The notes beneath the pieces are model-generated. The model saw only the letters and a list, made by a program, of their open reading frames with translations. It did no database searches and had not been told where the DNA came from. Positions 39,918-49,565 of a stretch of DNA of 64,000 nucleotides are shown here, piece by piece. This stretch comes from Shimia gijangensis. Lineage in GTDB: Bacteria; Pseudomonadota; Alphaproteobacteria; Rhodobacterales; Rhodobacteraceae. A program made the position numbers and the translations under genes. The DNA lies in the NCBI RefSeq assembly GCF_900142085.1, contig NZ_FQZQ01000006.1:124001-188000 (forward strand). The letters run 5' to 3'. Positions within the stretch are counted from its first letter, which is position 1, and every line of letters begins with the position of its first letter.

Positions 39918-41423
39918 TCAGTACCGCAAGAACTTGCCGCTCAAATACCCCTGTTGCCCGGACTGTGTTTCCACATGGTACCAGATTAAGTTGTCTTCAA
40001 AACACTGGTTGATGTCGCCCAGCCCCGATGCAGTCCCGTAAAGCGCCTTAAGCCCGCCCGGACCCGGCCCCATCCACTCGCACGAGCTGCGACAGGCTTC
40101 CGAAGCGCCCTCGGCCATTATGAAGGACTCTTCTTCGGAAGAGATCGGTGTCACCCTTTCCCCCAATGCGATTTGCGCGACCACTTCACCATCAAAGCCC
40201 GGCGAAGATCGCAGGTTGGTAAAGGACGTCACGCCACGAATTTGCGCTGACATGACCAAGCCAGAGCAGCGGGTTCTGAAAGACAGCAGCCCTTCATCTC
40301 GCGCTTTCTCGGCATTCACGGCGCGCAATTCAAGATTGCGCGCAACGGAATCTGCTTGGATCAAGCGCGTTCCGGGTGGCAAGAGCGCCAGCCGGGAACC
40401 GTCCGGTAGTGGAACAAGATCAGTGCTCCATGTTTCAAGCATCGGGTCGGCAACACCTGCGTCTTCACAGCGTCTTTCGCCGATTGTGACACCTTCTGCA
40501 TCCATGAAACCACAGGCAGATAACTCGTAAAATCCGTCCCCAAAATTGCTCAACCGGATGATGCATTCATGATGATGATCCATGGCGCCAAAATCACCGA
40601 ACACAACAAAAGACTTTTTCGAGGACGTCAACACTTCGACTTGCTCATCGTAGTCTGGCTGATCATCGTAGCTATAATCATTGTAGTCATCGATATAGCG
40701 CAGCTGCCAGATGGCCAGATTGTTGCAGGCAGTCAGCGCCGCCTGCTTGTCCATGGCGCGTGGCAGGGTCAAACCTTCAAGCCCAATATTCCAGCGTCCC
40801 GCCTTGCCCACAGTATCAATGTAGAAAAAATTCTCGCCCTTCCGTTCCATCATCACTTCAATCAGATCTGAGGCGATCATAGTCTCACTATGAGAGGCAA
40901 AATTCGCCAAACGCACAAACTCCAGCACCGTATCGATAGCCAGATCATAAGCACGCCCCAACTGTTCTGTATCGACCGAACCGCCGGATGGAAGACGTAG
41001 TTCAGGGCGGTGAAATCCCAATTGGGCGGTCACATGCATGCGGCGATCCGCGTTCAGCCCATCACCCGATCCGTGATCGGCATACTCTGTTCCCATCATG
41101 AACAAAACGGCACAGGCCGACAGACAGGTCGCGTTTTTGTCCAGCCGAGTTCGAATGCCGAACTCGTACAAGAACCGGCTCATTTTCAAAGCTTCGCCCA
41201 GCGATCCTCCTGGTCCATCCAGACACAGTGCCTCGTTATGGATGTTACCCTCAAATAAACCTTTGTCGATGTACCACGCCCGAAGTGTCTCAGCGTCCCC
41301 CTTGGTGATCTGCCCACTCAGCCGGGTTTGACAAATGTCGGAACCGGACACCGAAAGGTCCGCAGCCCAGGCACCCGGGGCCACAAAACACAAGGTTAAG
41401 ATCAATTTCAAAAGATAGCGCAA
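39918..41423 (-). CDS. exported ClpP-fold (COG3904-like) protein with C-terminal SH3 domain
   Basis: A 501-residue protein with a signal peptide ending APGAWA-A near residue 21. Residues ~60-140 look like a ClpP/crotonase-fold domain: LDGPGGSLGEALKMSRFL, then NATCLSACAVLFMMG where Ser would be the nucleophile, then QLGFHRPEL with a candidate His. An acidic, Tyr/Asp-rich stretch (DDYNDYSYDDQPDYDEQ) lies near residue 245. A bacterial SH3 domain follows (TNLRSSPGFDGEVVAQIALGE) in the last ~110 residues. TTG start with GGAGG seven bases upstream. It separates pyrH from frr, which are usually adjacent. Confidence 0.7.
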   Translation of the reverse strand: MRYLLKLILTLCFVAPGAWAADLSVSGSDICQTRLSGQITKGDAETLRAWYIDKGLFEGNIHNEALCLDGPGGSLGEALKMSRFLYEFGIRTRLDKNATCLSACAVLFMMGTEYADHGSGDGLNADRRMHVTAQLGFHRPELRLPSGGSVDTEQLGRAYDLAIDTVLEFVRLANFASHSETMIASDLIEVMMERKGENFFYIDTVGKAGRWNIGLEGLTLPRAMDKQAALTACNNLAIWQLRYIDDYNDYSYDDQPDYDEQVEVLTSSKKSFVVFGDFGAMDHHHECIIRLSNFGDGFYELSACGFMDAEGVTIGERRCEDAGVADPMLETWSTDLVPLPDGSRLALLPPGTRLIQADSVARNLELRAVNAEKARDEGLLSFRTRCSGLVMSAQIRGVTSFTNLRSSPGFDGEVVAQIALGERVTPISSEEESFIMAEGASEACRSSCEWMGPGPGGLKALYGTASGLGDINQCFEDNLIWYHVETQSGQQGYLSGKFLRY

Positions 41424-41497
41424 GGTGGTCCTCCGGTGATGGTCAGGTTACTGGAACAGCACCAAGAATATCACATTATCAAGGAAAAAGCAGGATC

Positions 41498-42229
41498 TTA
41501 GCCAACCTTGGTATAGGTACCCCGACCTGCAAGAATGCCGCGGAACCCACCGGGCTCATCCAATGAAAACACAATGATGGGCAGGCTGTTGTCGCGCGCC
41601 AAAGCAATCGCAGAGGCATCCATAACGCCTAGACGTTTTGTCAGAACATCATCGTAACTCACCGTGTCATAGCGCACAGCGTCGTCAAATTTTACCGGAT
41701 CTTTGTCGTAAACCCCGTCCACTTTGGTGCCTTTGAAAATGGCTTCACAAGCCATCTCTGAAGCGCGCAAGGTCGCGGCTGTATCGGTTGTGAAATACGG
41801 GTTCCCGGTACCGGCGGCAAAAATACAGACCCGCTTTTTCTCAAGGTGGCGCACAGCACGGCGTCGAATGTAGGGCTCGCAGACCTGATCCATCGGAATT
41901 GCTGAAATTGTGCGGGTAAACACGCCGAGTTCTTCCAAAGCGGACTGCATCGCCAGCGCATTCATCACGGTTGCCAGCATCCCCATATAGTCTGCCGTGG
42001 TGCGCTCCATGCCTTGCGCCGAACCCTGAAGCCCGCGGAAAATGTTCCCACCCCCGATGACCATACAAATCTCGACACCCAAATCATGCACGGATTTCAC
42101 TTCTTCGGCGATGCGCTGAACCGTGGGCGGATGCAGGCCAAAGCCCTGATCTCCCATCAATGCCTCCCCCGAAATCTTCAGCATCACGCGCTTGTATGTG
42201 GTTTCGCTGTCGGGGGCTGCCTCAGTCAT
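41498..42229 (-). CDS. pyrH: UMP kinase
   Basis: PyrH phosphorylates UMP to UDP and is a hexamer controlled by GTP and UTP. From the ATG at 42229 (GGAG upstream) it has 243 residues. [11 protein letters not shown] at the N-terminus, [24 protein letters not shown] and [16 protein letters not shown] are standard amino-acid-kinase-fold motifs. Confidence 0.97.
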   Translation of the reverse strand: MTEAAPDSETTYKRVMLKISGEALMGDQGFGLHPPTVQRIAEEVKSVHDLGVEICMVIGGGNIFRGLQGSAQGMERTTADYMGMLATVMNALAMQSALEELGVFTRTISAIPMDQVCEPYIRRRAVRHLEKKRVCIFAAGTGNPYFTTDTAATLRASEMACEAIFKGTKVDGVYDKDPVKFDDAVRYDTVSYDDVLTKRLGVMDASAIALARDNSLPIIVFSLDEPGGFRGILAGRGTYTKVG

Positions 42230-42348
42230 GTTGCACTCCATCTGCGCAAGGAATTAGGATCGGGCGCAAAATGTCGGAAAACACAGGCAGGTTCAATGCG
42301 CGATATCGATTCCTTGACCCATCGGCGGAAAAAAGACAAGGCTCACAC

Positions 42349-43230
42349 ATGACGGCCCTGCCCCAAATTGCACCGGATCAGCCTGTTTTGATTGCCGGGC
42401 CTACCGCAAGCGGCAAAAGCGCCCTAGCCTTGCAGATTGCAGAGGAACAGGGCGGCGTCATCATCAACGCCGATGCCATTCAGGTGTATGAAAACTGGCG
42501 TGTCCTGACAGCACGCCCCTCCGAAGACGACGAATCGCAGGCACGCCACGCGCTTTACGGGCATGTGGCATTTGATGCGGATTATTCTGTCGGGCATTGG
42601 TTGCGTCAGGTGGCGCCATTGTTGCAAGGACCCGAGCGCCCGATTATTACAGGTGGCACCGGCCTCTATTTCACCGCGCTAACCCAAGGGTTGGCTGAAA
42701 TTCCGGCAACACCACCCGAGATACGCGCCGAAGCGGATGCCCGTGTAGCCAGCGAAGGATTCCAAGCATTGCTTGATGAGTTGGATCCGATGACCACAGC
42801 GCGAATCGATCAGCAAAACCCTATGCGGGTTCAGCGTGCCTGGGAGGTGCTGCACACAACCGGGCGTCCTTTGGCCGAGTGGCAAGACAACACCCCCGCC
42901 CCCTTGCTGACCCCGGAGCTGCCTGCGTCTATTGTGTTTGATGTTGACCGGGACTGGCTGAACGAACGGATTGGCCGCCGCTTTGATCTGATGTTGGAAC
43001 AGGGTGCATTGGACGAAGCCCGCGCCAACCTCGCCCATTGGGCTGTTACACACTTGTCTTCAAAGGCGATAGGTGCACCTGAATTGATCGCTCATTTGCG
43101 TGGCGAAATAACGTTGGCGCAGGCGCGCGAAGCTGCAACCATTGCCACACGTCAGTTTGCCAAAAGGCAGCGCACGTGGTTTCGCTCAAAAATGCGTGAC
43201 TGGTTTGCGTATAAGCCAGATGCTTCATAA
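42349..43230 (+). CDS. miaA: tRNA dimethylallyltransferase
   Basis: MiaA adds a dimethylallyl group to A37 of tRNAs reading UNN codons. From the ATG at 42349 it has 293 residues. The P-loop is [12 protein letters not shown] near residue 15, [20 protein letters not shown] contains the conserved Asp, and [14 protein letters not shown] and [17 protein letters not shown] end ([14 protein letters not shown]) follow. It is divergent from pyrH. Confidence 0.96.
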   Translation: MTALPQIAPDQPVLIAGPTASGKSALALQIAEEQGGVIINADAIQVYENWRVLTARPSEDDESQARHALYGHVAFDADYSVGHWLRQVAPLLQGPERPIITGGTGLYFTALTQGLAEIPATPPEIRAEADARVASEGFQALLDELDPMTTARIDQQNPMRVQRAWEVLHTTGRPLAEWQDNTPAPLLTPELPASIVFDVDRDWLNERIGRRFDLMLEQGALDEARANLAHWAVTHLSSKAIGAPELIAHLRGEITLAQAREAATIATRQFAKRQRTWFRSKMRDWFAYKPDAS

Positions 43231-43313
43231 GCGGTTTTGGCAATGGCAAAGCTCTGCTGATGGACCCAAAGTGACTTGCCGAATCCGAACCCTGCTGACA
43301 TATATCACCGCAG

Positions 43314-44246
43314 ATGAGCTCTAAGAATTTACATATCCCGTCATTTATGGCCCGCCCGCAAGCCGGTGCGATGGCCCGGCGAGAGGTCGGCGCGCCTCTG
43401 AAAGATCCGATCCAAAAAATTATTACTGAACCGTTGTTACAACATCCGGTTCAGCACACAAATGGCATTCAAGTGATGACCCTTGCGCAAATGACCCATG
43501 GCGGTCTTTGGCAGTTGGAGCAGTTGCATGTGCGCGATCATCATCTGTTTCTTTGGATCACCCGCGGTCAAGGTCGGCTTTTGCTGCATGGACTGCGGCG
43601 AGGTTTCGGCGCACACAACGCTATTTTCATTCCCGCGGGCAAACTTGCCTCCATCGAAGTCGGGCGACATATTCAGGGTCAGGCTTTGATCATCCCAAAT
43701 AACGGACGTGTGCAATTGCCGGATCGTACGCAGCAACTGCGCCTGCAGGACGGCCTTGCGCAGGCCGAATTGACCGGACTGTTTGATGATCTGCGTCGCG
43801 AGTTGCACGAAGATCGCCCATTTGTGAATGAATCGCTGACGGCCATTGCTTCTCTGGTGTCGATCTGGTTGCGGCGTCAAATGCAAATTCAGGGGGCGCC
43901 TCCGCTGGCCAGTGCTGCCGAACGCATTGTGCGCCGGTTTTGCGATATTCTGTCGGACAACTTCCAATCTGGCCGACCGATGCAGGATTATGCCGAAGAC
44001 TTAGGCATCACTCCAACGCATTTGACCCGCGTGTCGCGCCAATGCTCGGGATTAACTGCAGCCGACATGGTGAGTCAGGTGGTCCAGCATAAAGCCCGGA
44101 TCATGCTGACCCAAACCGACTTACCTATCAACGAAATCGCAGACAAACTTGGTTTCGGTAGCGCGGCCTACTTCACCCGCTTCAGCCAACAGCATTTCGG
44201 CGCGGCCCCAAGCCAGGTTCGCAAGACCGCCGCGCCGCGCGGTTAG
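43314..44246 (+). CDS. AraC family transcriptional regulator
   Basis: A 310-residue regulator. The N-terminal ~190 residues form a cupin-type ligand-sensing domain (HLFLWITRGQGRLLLHG, NAIFIPAGKLASIEV). The C-terminal ~100 residues hold two helix-turn-helix motifs (MQDYAEDLGITPTHLTRVSR and LPINEIADKLGFGSAAYFTRF with the AraC signature). The start is uncertain; ATG codons at 43347 and 43371 are alternatives. The ABC transporter genes downstream, 468 bases away on the same strand, are possible targets. Confidence 0.85.
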   Translation: MSSKNLHIPSFMARPQAGAMARREVGAPLKDPIQKIITEPLLQHPVQHTNGIQVMTLAQMTHGGLWQLEQLHVRDHHLFLWITRGQGRLLLHGLRRGFGAHNAIFIPAGKLASIEVGRHIQGQALIIPNNGRVQLPDRTQQLRLQDGLAQAELTGLFDDLRRELHEDRPFVNESLTAIASLVSIWLRRQMQIQGAPPLASAAERIVRRFCDILSDNFQSGRPMQDYAEDLGITPTHLTRVSRQCSGLTAADMVSQVVQHKARIMLTQTDLPINEIADKLGFGSAAYFTRFSQQHFGAAPSQVRKTAAPRG

Positions 44247-44501
44247 AATCGCAGAGCTGAAAAAACGGAAACGGTCCCCCAAAATGCCCTTAATGAACTG
44301 CTGAAAGCCTGTTTTCGACACCATCAATGTCGTTTTTAGCCTCTTAAATGACGAACAAGATCATTGACCCATAACCATTTTTAGTGCCGAATGCCCGATA
44401 CAACAATAGATCGGGCCGCCTAACGGCTAAATATCCGGTCAAAAAAATGAAAGAGGCTTGCTCTGCGCACAGAGAAAAGCTTTTTCACTAGGGGGAAATT
44501 T

Positions 44502-44615
44502 ATGCTCGCATTCAACTGCGTTCTTGTGTCCGGTATTTGCCTGGCTTTGATAGTCAGATTGCAACCAGAACTCAAACCGGCCAAGCAGCGCGCGATCACC
44601 TCTAAGGCAAACTGA
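44502..44615 (+). CDS. 37-codon ORF with strong ribosome binding site upstream of the ABC transporter
   Basis: AGGGGGA lies five bases before the ATG. The peptide begins with a hydrophobic segment of about 18 residues (LAFNCVLVSGICLALIV) and ends in a basic tail (KPAKQRAITSKAN). It is followed 10 bases later by a terminator hairpin with five T. It may be a small membrane protein or a leader peptide for attenuation of the transporter genes. The rest of the gap from 44247 to 44714 shows no other gene. Confidence 0.4.
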   Translation: MLAFNCVLVSGICLALIVRLQPELKPAKQRAITSKAN

Positions 44616-44625
44616 TTTAACAATT

Positions 44626-44654
44626 GGCGGCATCCAAACCGGAGCTGCCTTTTT
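44626..44654 (+). terminator. terminator or attenuator hairpin before the ABC transporter operon
   Basis: GGCGGC pairs with GCTGCC (one wobble), with further inner pairs after a mismatch, and the stem is followed by TTTTT. It stands between the 37-codon ORF and the first permease, 60 bases before that start. Readthrough control of the transporter genes is possible. Confidence 0.55.
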
Positions 44655-44714
44655 CGTATGCCAGCGCCGCATTTGCAGTTGCAGGCTCACCGAAACAGAC
44701 CAACAGGGAACATT

Positions 44715-45800
44715 ATGGGACTGTTTATACTCAGACGGGTCGGAATGATGATTGTGACGGCAATTTGCTTGACGTTCATCGTTTTCTTTATGACCAACCT
44801 CTACCCCAACCTTGAGAAGCTGGCAAAATCCCAAGGCAACTTCCGTATGTCGGATGAAGCCGTGGCGTCCTATCTTTCGGATCGCGGATATTTGCAACCA
44901 GCACCAATCAAATACGCCCAATGGCTGGGCCTCATGCCCGGTTATAAAACCGTCAAAGAAGACGGCAAAACCGTTGGTAAATGCGTGCGGCCCGGTGTTG
45001 CTCCAGAAGATATGCCTCGGTATTGCGGTATTTTGCAGGGCGACTGGGGTTTTTCAACTGTGGCTAAAGCGCCGGTGGCCGAAACCCTGGGAAAAAGGTT
45101 GAAGAACACAGGTAAGCTGATGTTCTGGGTCATGGTTGTAATGGTGCCCTCGGCACTGGTGATTGGTGTGCTGGCGGGAATGAACGAAGGCAGCCGCACG
45201 GACCGGTCTTTGTCAACAGTCTCAATTCTTTCCACTGCGACGCCAGAGTATGTCTCTGGGGTTATTTTCATTGCGCTACTGGCCTCAACGCGCAACGGTT
45301 TGGGACCCATTTTACATGAATGGGGATGGATCGAAGGCAAAGCCTTGTTCAAAGGCACAGCCAAGACGGCCATGGATAAGGCCACCTTTCAGAACTTTAC
45401 CCTGCCGGTCCTAACCGTTGCCTTGTACGGTATGGGCTATATCGCGCGTATGACACGGGCCTCAATGGCCGAAGTTATGACGGCGCAATATGTGCGGACT
45501 GCCCGCCTCAAGGGGGTGAGTTTCCGCAATATCGTGATGAAACACGCTCTGCGCAATGCGCTTATTGCACCTTTTACAGTGATTATGCTGCAGTTTCCCT
45601 GGCTGTTGAACGGTGTGGTGATTGTTGAGACCCTGTTTTCCTATTCCGGCTTTGGCTGGCAGTTGGTGAACGCCGCGGGCAACAATGATATCGAGATGCT
45701 TTTGGCGGTCTCGGTGGTTTCGGTTTTCGTGGTTCTGGTGACCCAGCTGATCTCTGATATCGGCTATGTCTACCTCAACCCACGCATCCGTATTTCTTGA
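44715..45800 (+). CDS. peptide-type ABC transporter permease (DppB/OppB-like)
   Basis: A 361-residue inner-membrane permease with six spans. The N-terminus MGLFILRRVGMMIVTAICLT is typical of OppB proteins. The EAA loop is in RTARLKGVSFRNIVMKHALRNA near residue 265. A periplasmic loop of ~80 residues (with two Cys, KCVRPG and RYCGIL) follows the first span. The ATG at 44715 has CAGGGAAC upstream; an upstream extension of the frame covers the terminator and is not real. Confidence 0.9.
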   Translation: MGLFILRRVGMMIVTAICLTFIVFFMTNLYPNLEKLAKSQGNFRMSDEAVASYLSDRGYLQPAPIKYAQWLGLMPGYKTVKEDGKTVGKCVRPGVAPEDMPRYCGILQGDWGFSTVAKAPVAETLGKRLKNTGKLMFWVMVVMVPSALVIGVLAGMNEGSRTDRSLSTVSILSTATPEYVSGVIFIALLASTRNGLGPILHEWGWIEGKALFKGTAKTAMDKATFQNFTLPVLTVALYGMGYIARMTRASMAEVMTAQYVRTARLKGVSFRNIVMKHALRNALIAPFTVIMLQFPWLLNGVVIVETLFSYSGFGWQLVNAAGNNDIEMLLAVSVVSVFVVLVTQLISDIGYVYLNPRIRIS

Positions 45801-45813
45801 GGGAGGTGAGCAC

Positions 45814-47274
45814 ATGGAAAATCTAACCTGGACAGGCTCTCTCGGATCAATCCTGGATCCTGTTTTTCAAATCGTTGCGGTGGTGTTCCTCCTTTTGGTG
45901 GCCCTGCAATTTGTCACCAGCCTTGTTTTGGCTCCGGCCTCGGACAAGATCAATTCAGACGGCACCATCACGTTGGATCGGGGCCCAAGTGCTCTGATTG
46001 GCATGGCTGTTCGCTACAGTTTCTTAGCTCTGCTTGCGATCTGTCTTGCCTATCTGATCCTTGGGATGGTTCTGTCATCTGAAACCACGGGCATAATCGG
46101 AACCGTTTCCGCACAATTTTCACCGGTCTGGCTGGCGCTTGTGGTGACTTTTCTCTTGTCGATAGTCTACAAACGCCGCCTCGGCCTTTATGGCAAGCTG
46201 TTTGATTCAATGATCGGTATGATCGGTTTTGGTCTGGTGATGTTCTGGGTCTATACAGCGCTGTTTGTTGGCCTGTTTGACCTGATCGCCACCCAAGATC
46301 CGCTTTCACAGCTTTCCGGCATGAAGAACAAGCTGCCTGGAACGGCAGTACGCGGCGCCAACCCGGAAGAATGTGGATCGGCCTGTTACTATCTATTGGG
46401 GGGGGACAACCTAGCGCGTGACGTCTTCAGCAGAATGGTCACCGGCAGCGTAATTGTCATTGTGATTGCACCGTTCGCCACGCTGTTTGCCTTCATGGTG
46501 GGGATCACCCTAGGCCTTCCGGCTGGATACTTTGGCGGCAGGCTGGACACTGGCCTATCGTTCCTTGCCAACCTGATCCTCGCTTTCCCGGTGATCTTGT
46601 TGTTCTACCTACTTGTAACGCCGGAAATCGTGGCCACGGGCATTCCCAACTATATGGGGATGGTTTTGTTCGTCTTTCCGATCATCTTTGTCGGCGTCCT
46701 ACTGAATTCGCGGTACTATACGAGACCTAAGTTGCGCAATCCGTTGCTGGCTGGTGTTCTGATCGGAATGTTCTGGATTTACCTTTCTGGTATTTCGTCT
46801 GCGGGTTCTGTGATTGACGTCCTGCCGGGCACTTTGGATTTGTTCAATATTCCCGGCGGCATCCTTGTGGTGTTCGTATCCGTGGTCTTTGTGAACTCAC
46901 CGACAGTGTTTCGGATTGTGCGTGGCCTTGCGATGGATATCCAGACACGGGATTATGTGGCTGCCGCCCAAACCCGAGGAGAGGGTCCTTGGTACATCAT
47001 GCTTTGGGAAATCCTGCCCAACGCACGAGGACCACTGATCGTGGATTTCTGTCTGCGCATTGGCTACACCACAATCCTTTTGGGAACTTTGGGGTTCTTT
47101 GGCCTTGGCCTGCCCCCCGAGAGCCCGGACTGGGGGACGACGATCAACGATGGCCGTAAGCTGTTGTCGATTTATCCGCACCCCGCACTGGTACCGGCCT
47201 TCTCGTTGTTGAGCCTTGTTTTAGGTCTCAACCTGCTGGCGGATGGCCTGCGTGAGGAATCTTTGCGTGACTGA
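45814..47274 (+). CDS. peptide-type ABC transporter permease (DppC/OppC-like), N-terminally extended
   Basis: A 486-residue second permease, well above the usual ~300. The C-terminal portion is standard, with GGDNLARDVFSRMVTGSVIV before the core and the EAA-type loop RDYVAAAQTRGEGPWYIMLWEILPNA near residue 385. The N-terminal ~190 residues add several extra hydrophobic spans. GGAGGTGAG directly precedes the ATG. It follows the first permease by 13 bases. Confidence 0.88.
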   Translation: MENLTWTGSLGSILDPVFQIVAVVFLLLVALQFVTSLVLAPASDKINSDGTITLDRGPSALIGMAVRYSFLALLAICLAYLILGMVLSSETTGIIGTVSAQFSPVWLALVVTFLLSIVYKRRLGLYGKLFDSMIGMIGFGLVMFWVYTALFVGLFDLIATQDPLSQLSGMKNKLPGTAVRGANPEECGSACYYLLGGDNLARDVFSRMVTGSVIVIVIAPFATLFAFMVGITLGLPAGYFGGRLDTGLSFLANLILAFPVILLFYLLVTPEIVATGIPNYMGMVLFVFPIIFVGVLLNSRYYTRPKLRNPLLAGVLIGMFWIYLSGISSAGSVIDVLPGTLDLFNIPGGILVVFVSVVFVNSPTVFRIVRGLAMDIQTRDYVAAAQTRGEGPWYIMLWEILPNARGPLIVDFCLRIGYTTILLGTLGFFGLGLPPESPDWGTTINDGRKLLSIYPHPALVPAFSLLSLVLGLNLLADGLREESLRD

Positions 47275-47285
47275 TATCATGGAGG

Positions 47286-47352
47286 CCGGGGGCCAGCCCC
47301 CGGTCCCCCGGAGTATTTGCAGCAAGATGAAGACAAACAGGGGCCAAGCCCC
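47286..47352. repeat. GC-rich palindromic intergenic element between permease and ATPase genes
   Basis: Two hairpins: CCGGGGGC-CA-GCCCCCGG (47286-47303) and GGGGC-CAA-GCCCC (47340-47352), joined by CCGGAGTATTTGCAGCAAGA. From memory, a palindrome followed by CCCCCGGAGTATTT and a GATGAAG-like tail recurs between genes in many Rhodobacteraceae genomes. Only one copy is visible here. It may reduce or stabilise the transcript between the permease and ATPase coding regions. Confidence 0.55.
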
Positions 47353-47378
47353 GAGAGCTCCAACAGGGAGACTGAACA

Positions 47379-49466
47379 ATGAGTAAACTAGGTGACTATG
47401 ACGGCCCGATCCTTGAGATCGATAAACTGTCGATATCCTTTTTCACCCGACTGCGTGAGATTCCCGCCGTGATGGACTTTTCGGTTCGGGTAAAACCGGG
47501 CGAAGCCGTCGGTCTGGTCGGTGAATCCGGATGTGGTAAATCCACCGTGGCACTTGGGGTCATGCAGGACCTTGGCAAGAACGGTCGCGTTGTAGGCGGT
47601 TCGATCAAGTTCAAGGGGCGTGATCTGGCCGAGTTGAGTCCAGAAGAGTTGCGCGACGTGCGCGGCAATGAAATTGCGATGATCTATCAAGAACCTATGG
47701 CCTCTCTGAACCCGGCCATGAGGATCGGCAAACAGCTGATGGAAGTGCCGATGATTCACGAAGGTGTTGGCAAAGAGGAGGCTTACAAACGCGCGCTGGA
47801 AGTGGTGACAGATGTGCGCCTGCCAGACCCTGAGCGTATGCTGAACTCTTTCCCGCACCAACTGTCAGGTGGTCAGCAACAGCGCATCGTAATTGCGATG
47901 GCCCTGATGTCAAAACCGGCCCTGTTGATCCTGGACGAGCCGACCACGGCGTTGGATGTGACAGTTGAAGCCGCGGTTGTCGAACTGGTCAAGGATCTGG
48001 GCAAAAAGTATGGCACATCGATGCTGTTCATCTCGCACAACCTTGGTCTGGTATTGGAAACCTGTGACCGGATTTGTGTGATGTATTCGGGTGAAGCGGT
48101 TGAGCGTGGCTCAATCGAAGATGTCTTTGACAACATGCACCATCCCTATACCCAAGCGCTGTTTCGCTCGATCCCACTTCCGGGGGCGGACAAAAATGCA
48201 CGCCCACTGGTGGCCATTCCGGGCAATTTCCCGTTGCCGCACGAACGCCCCAATGGCTGTAACTTTGGTCCGCGCTGTGACTATTTTGAAGAAGGTCGAT
48301 GTGACAAAGGCGAAATTCCGATGGTCAATGTCGAGGGCTTTGAACGCCATTCGTCGCGCTGTCTTAAGTTCGAGGAAATTGACTGGAATGCGCCAATTGC
48401 CAAAGCGGAAGTCAAGGAAAAGGGCGAAATTGGCGAAGTTGTTCTGAAAATGGACAACCTCAAGAAATACTATGAGGTCGCTGCAAATGCTCTGTTTGGC
48501 GGCGGTGATACCAAAGTGGTTAAAGCCAATGAAACCCTGAGCTTTGAAGCACATGAATCCGAAACACTCGCGATTGTGGGCGAGTCCGGCTGTGGCAAGT
48601 CCACCTTCGCCAAAGTGCTGATGGGATTGGAAACCGCCACCGAAGGGGAAATTCTGCTGGATGGCAAAAACATCGAACAGACTCCGATCCAGTCTCGCAA
48701 CACCAAAACGGTGGCTGATGTTCAGATGGTGTTCCAAAACCCGTTTGACACGCTGAACCCTTCGATGACGGTAGGGCGCCAGATAATGCGCGCGTTGGAA
48801 ATCTTTAAGATCGGCGATAGCGAAGCTGATCGTCGCAAACGCATGCTAGAGCTGTTGGATCTGGTCAAACTGCCACGGGAGTTTGGTGATCGTATGCCGC
48901 GCCAGCTTTCCGGTGGTCAGAAACAGCGCGTGGGTATTGCGCGCGCCTTTGCGGGTGGTGCACGCATTGTTGTGGCGGATGAACCTGTATCTGCGTTGGA
49001 TGTGTCCGTGCAGGCCGCCGTGACCGACCTCTTGATGGAAATCCAGCGCGAAGAGAAAACCACATTGTTGTTTATCTCTCATGACCTGTCCATCGTGCGC
49101 TATCTGTCGGATCGTGTCATGGTCATGTACCTTGGTCACGTCGTTGAGCTTGGCACCACAGATCAGGTGTTCTCACCGCCCTACCATCCATATACCGAGG
49201 CGTTGCTTTCGGCGGTTCCGATTGCTGACACTTCGGTTGAGAAACAGCACATCGTGCTAGAGGGCGACATTCCGTCGGCGATGAGCCCGCCCCCTGGCTG
49301 TCCGTTCCAAACGCGTTGTCGCTGGAAATCAGAAGTCCCCGGCGGTCTTTGCGATCAGGAGGTTCCTCCGGTACGCGATTTGGCAGATGGCCATCAGGTA
49401 AAATGTCATCTCAGCGATGACATCTTTTCCCGGATGGAACCGGTCATTAAGATCGCAGCTGAATAA
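47379..49466 (+). CDS. fused double ATPase of a peptide-type ABC transporter (DppD-DppF fusion)
   Basis: A 695-residue protein with two complete ABC domains. The first has Walker A GESGCGKSTVA near residue 55, signature LSGGQQQRI, and Walker B LLILDEPTTALD. The second has Walker A GESGCGKSTFA near residue 410, signature LSGGQKQRVGIARA, and Walker B VVADEPVSALD. Each is followed by an oligopeptide-transporter C-terminal region with Cys that often bind a metal cluster (CNFGPRCDYF...CDKG; CPFQTRCRWK...CDQE). It joins the two permeases to make a complete importer minus the binding protein. Confidence 0.94.
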   Translation: MSKLGDYDGPILEIDKLSISFFTRLREIPAVMDFSVRVKPGEAVGLVGESGCGKSTVALGVMQDLGKNGRVVGGSIKFKGRDLAELSPEELRDVRGNEIAMIYQEPMASLNPAMRIGKQLMEVPMIHEGVGKEEAYKRALEVVTDVRLPDPERMLNSFPHQLSGGQQQRIVIAMALMSKPALLILDEPTTALDVTVEAAVVELVKDLGKKYGTSMLFISHNLGLVLETCDRICVMYSGEAVERGSIEDVFDNMHHPYTQALFRSIPLPGADKNARPLVAIPGNFPLPHERPNGCNFGPRCDYFEEGRCDKGEIPMVNVEGFERHSSRCLKFEEIDWNAPIAKAEVKEKGEIGEVVLKMDNLKKYYEVAANALFGGGDTKVVKANETLSFEAHESETLAIVGESGCGKSTFAKVLMGLETATEGEILLDGKNIEQTPIQSRNTKTVADVQMVFQNPFDTLNPSMTVGRQIMRALEIFKIGDSEADRRKRMLELLDLVKLPREFGDRMPRQLSGGQKQRVGIARAFAGGARIVVADEPVSALDVSVQAAVTDLLMEIQREEKTTLLFISHDLSIVRYLSDRVMVMYLGHVVELGTTDQVFSPPYHPYTEALLSAVPIADTSVEKQHIVLEGDIPSAMSPPPGCPFQTRCRWKSEVPGGLCDQEVPPVRDLADGHQVKCHLSDDIFSRMEPVIKIAAE

Positions 49467-49473
49467 ACAATCA

Positions 49474-49500
49474 GGGGCCTGCGGGCCCCCGATTTCTTTT
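49474..49500 (+). terminator. intrinsic terminator after the ABC transporter operon
   Basis: GGGGCC pairs with GGCCCC around a TGCG tetraloop, followed by a T-rich stretch (TTTCTTTTT). It lies 8 bases past the stop. Confidence 0.8.
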
Positions 49501-49565
49501 TGGGTAATGCAGCCCGGGGTCCAACATCCTCTTTACATATCCGCCGCCACGCTTAGGGTGCAGCC

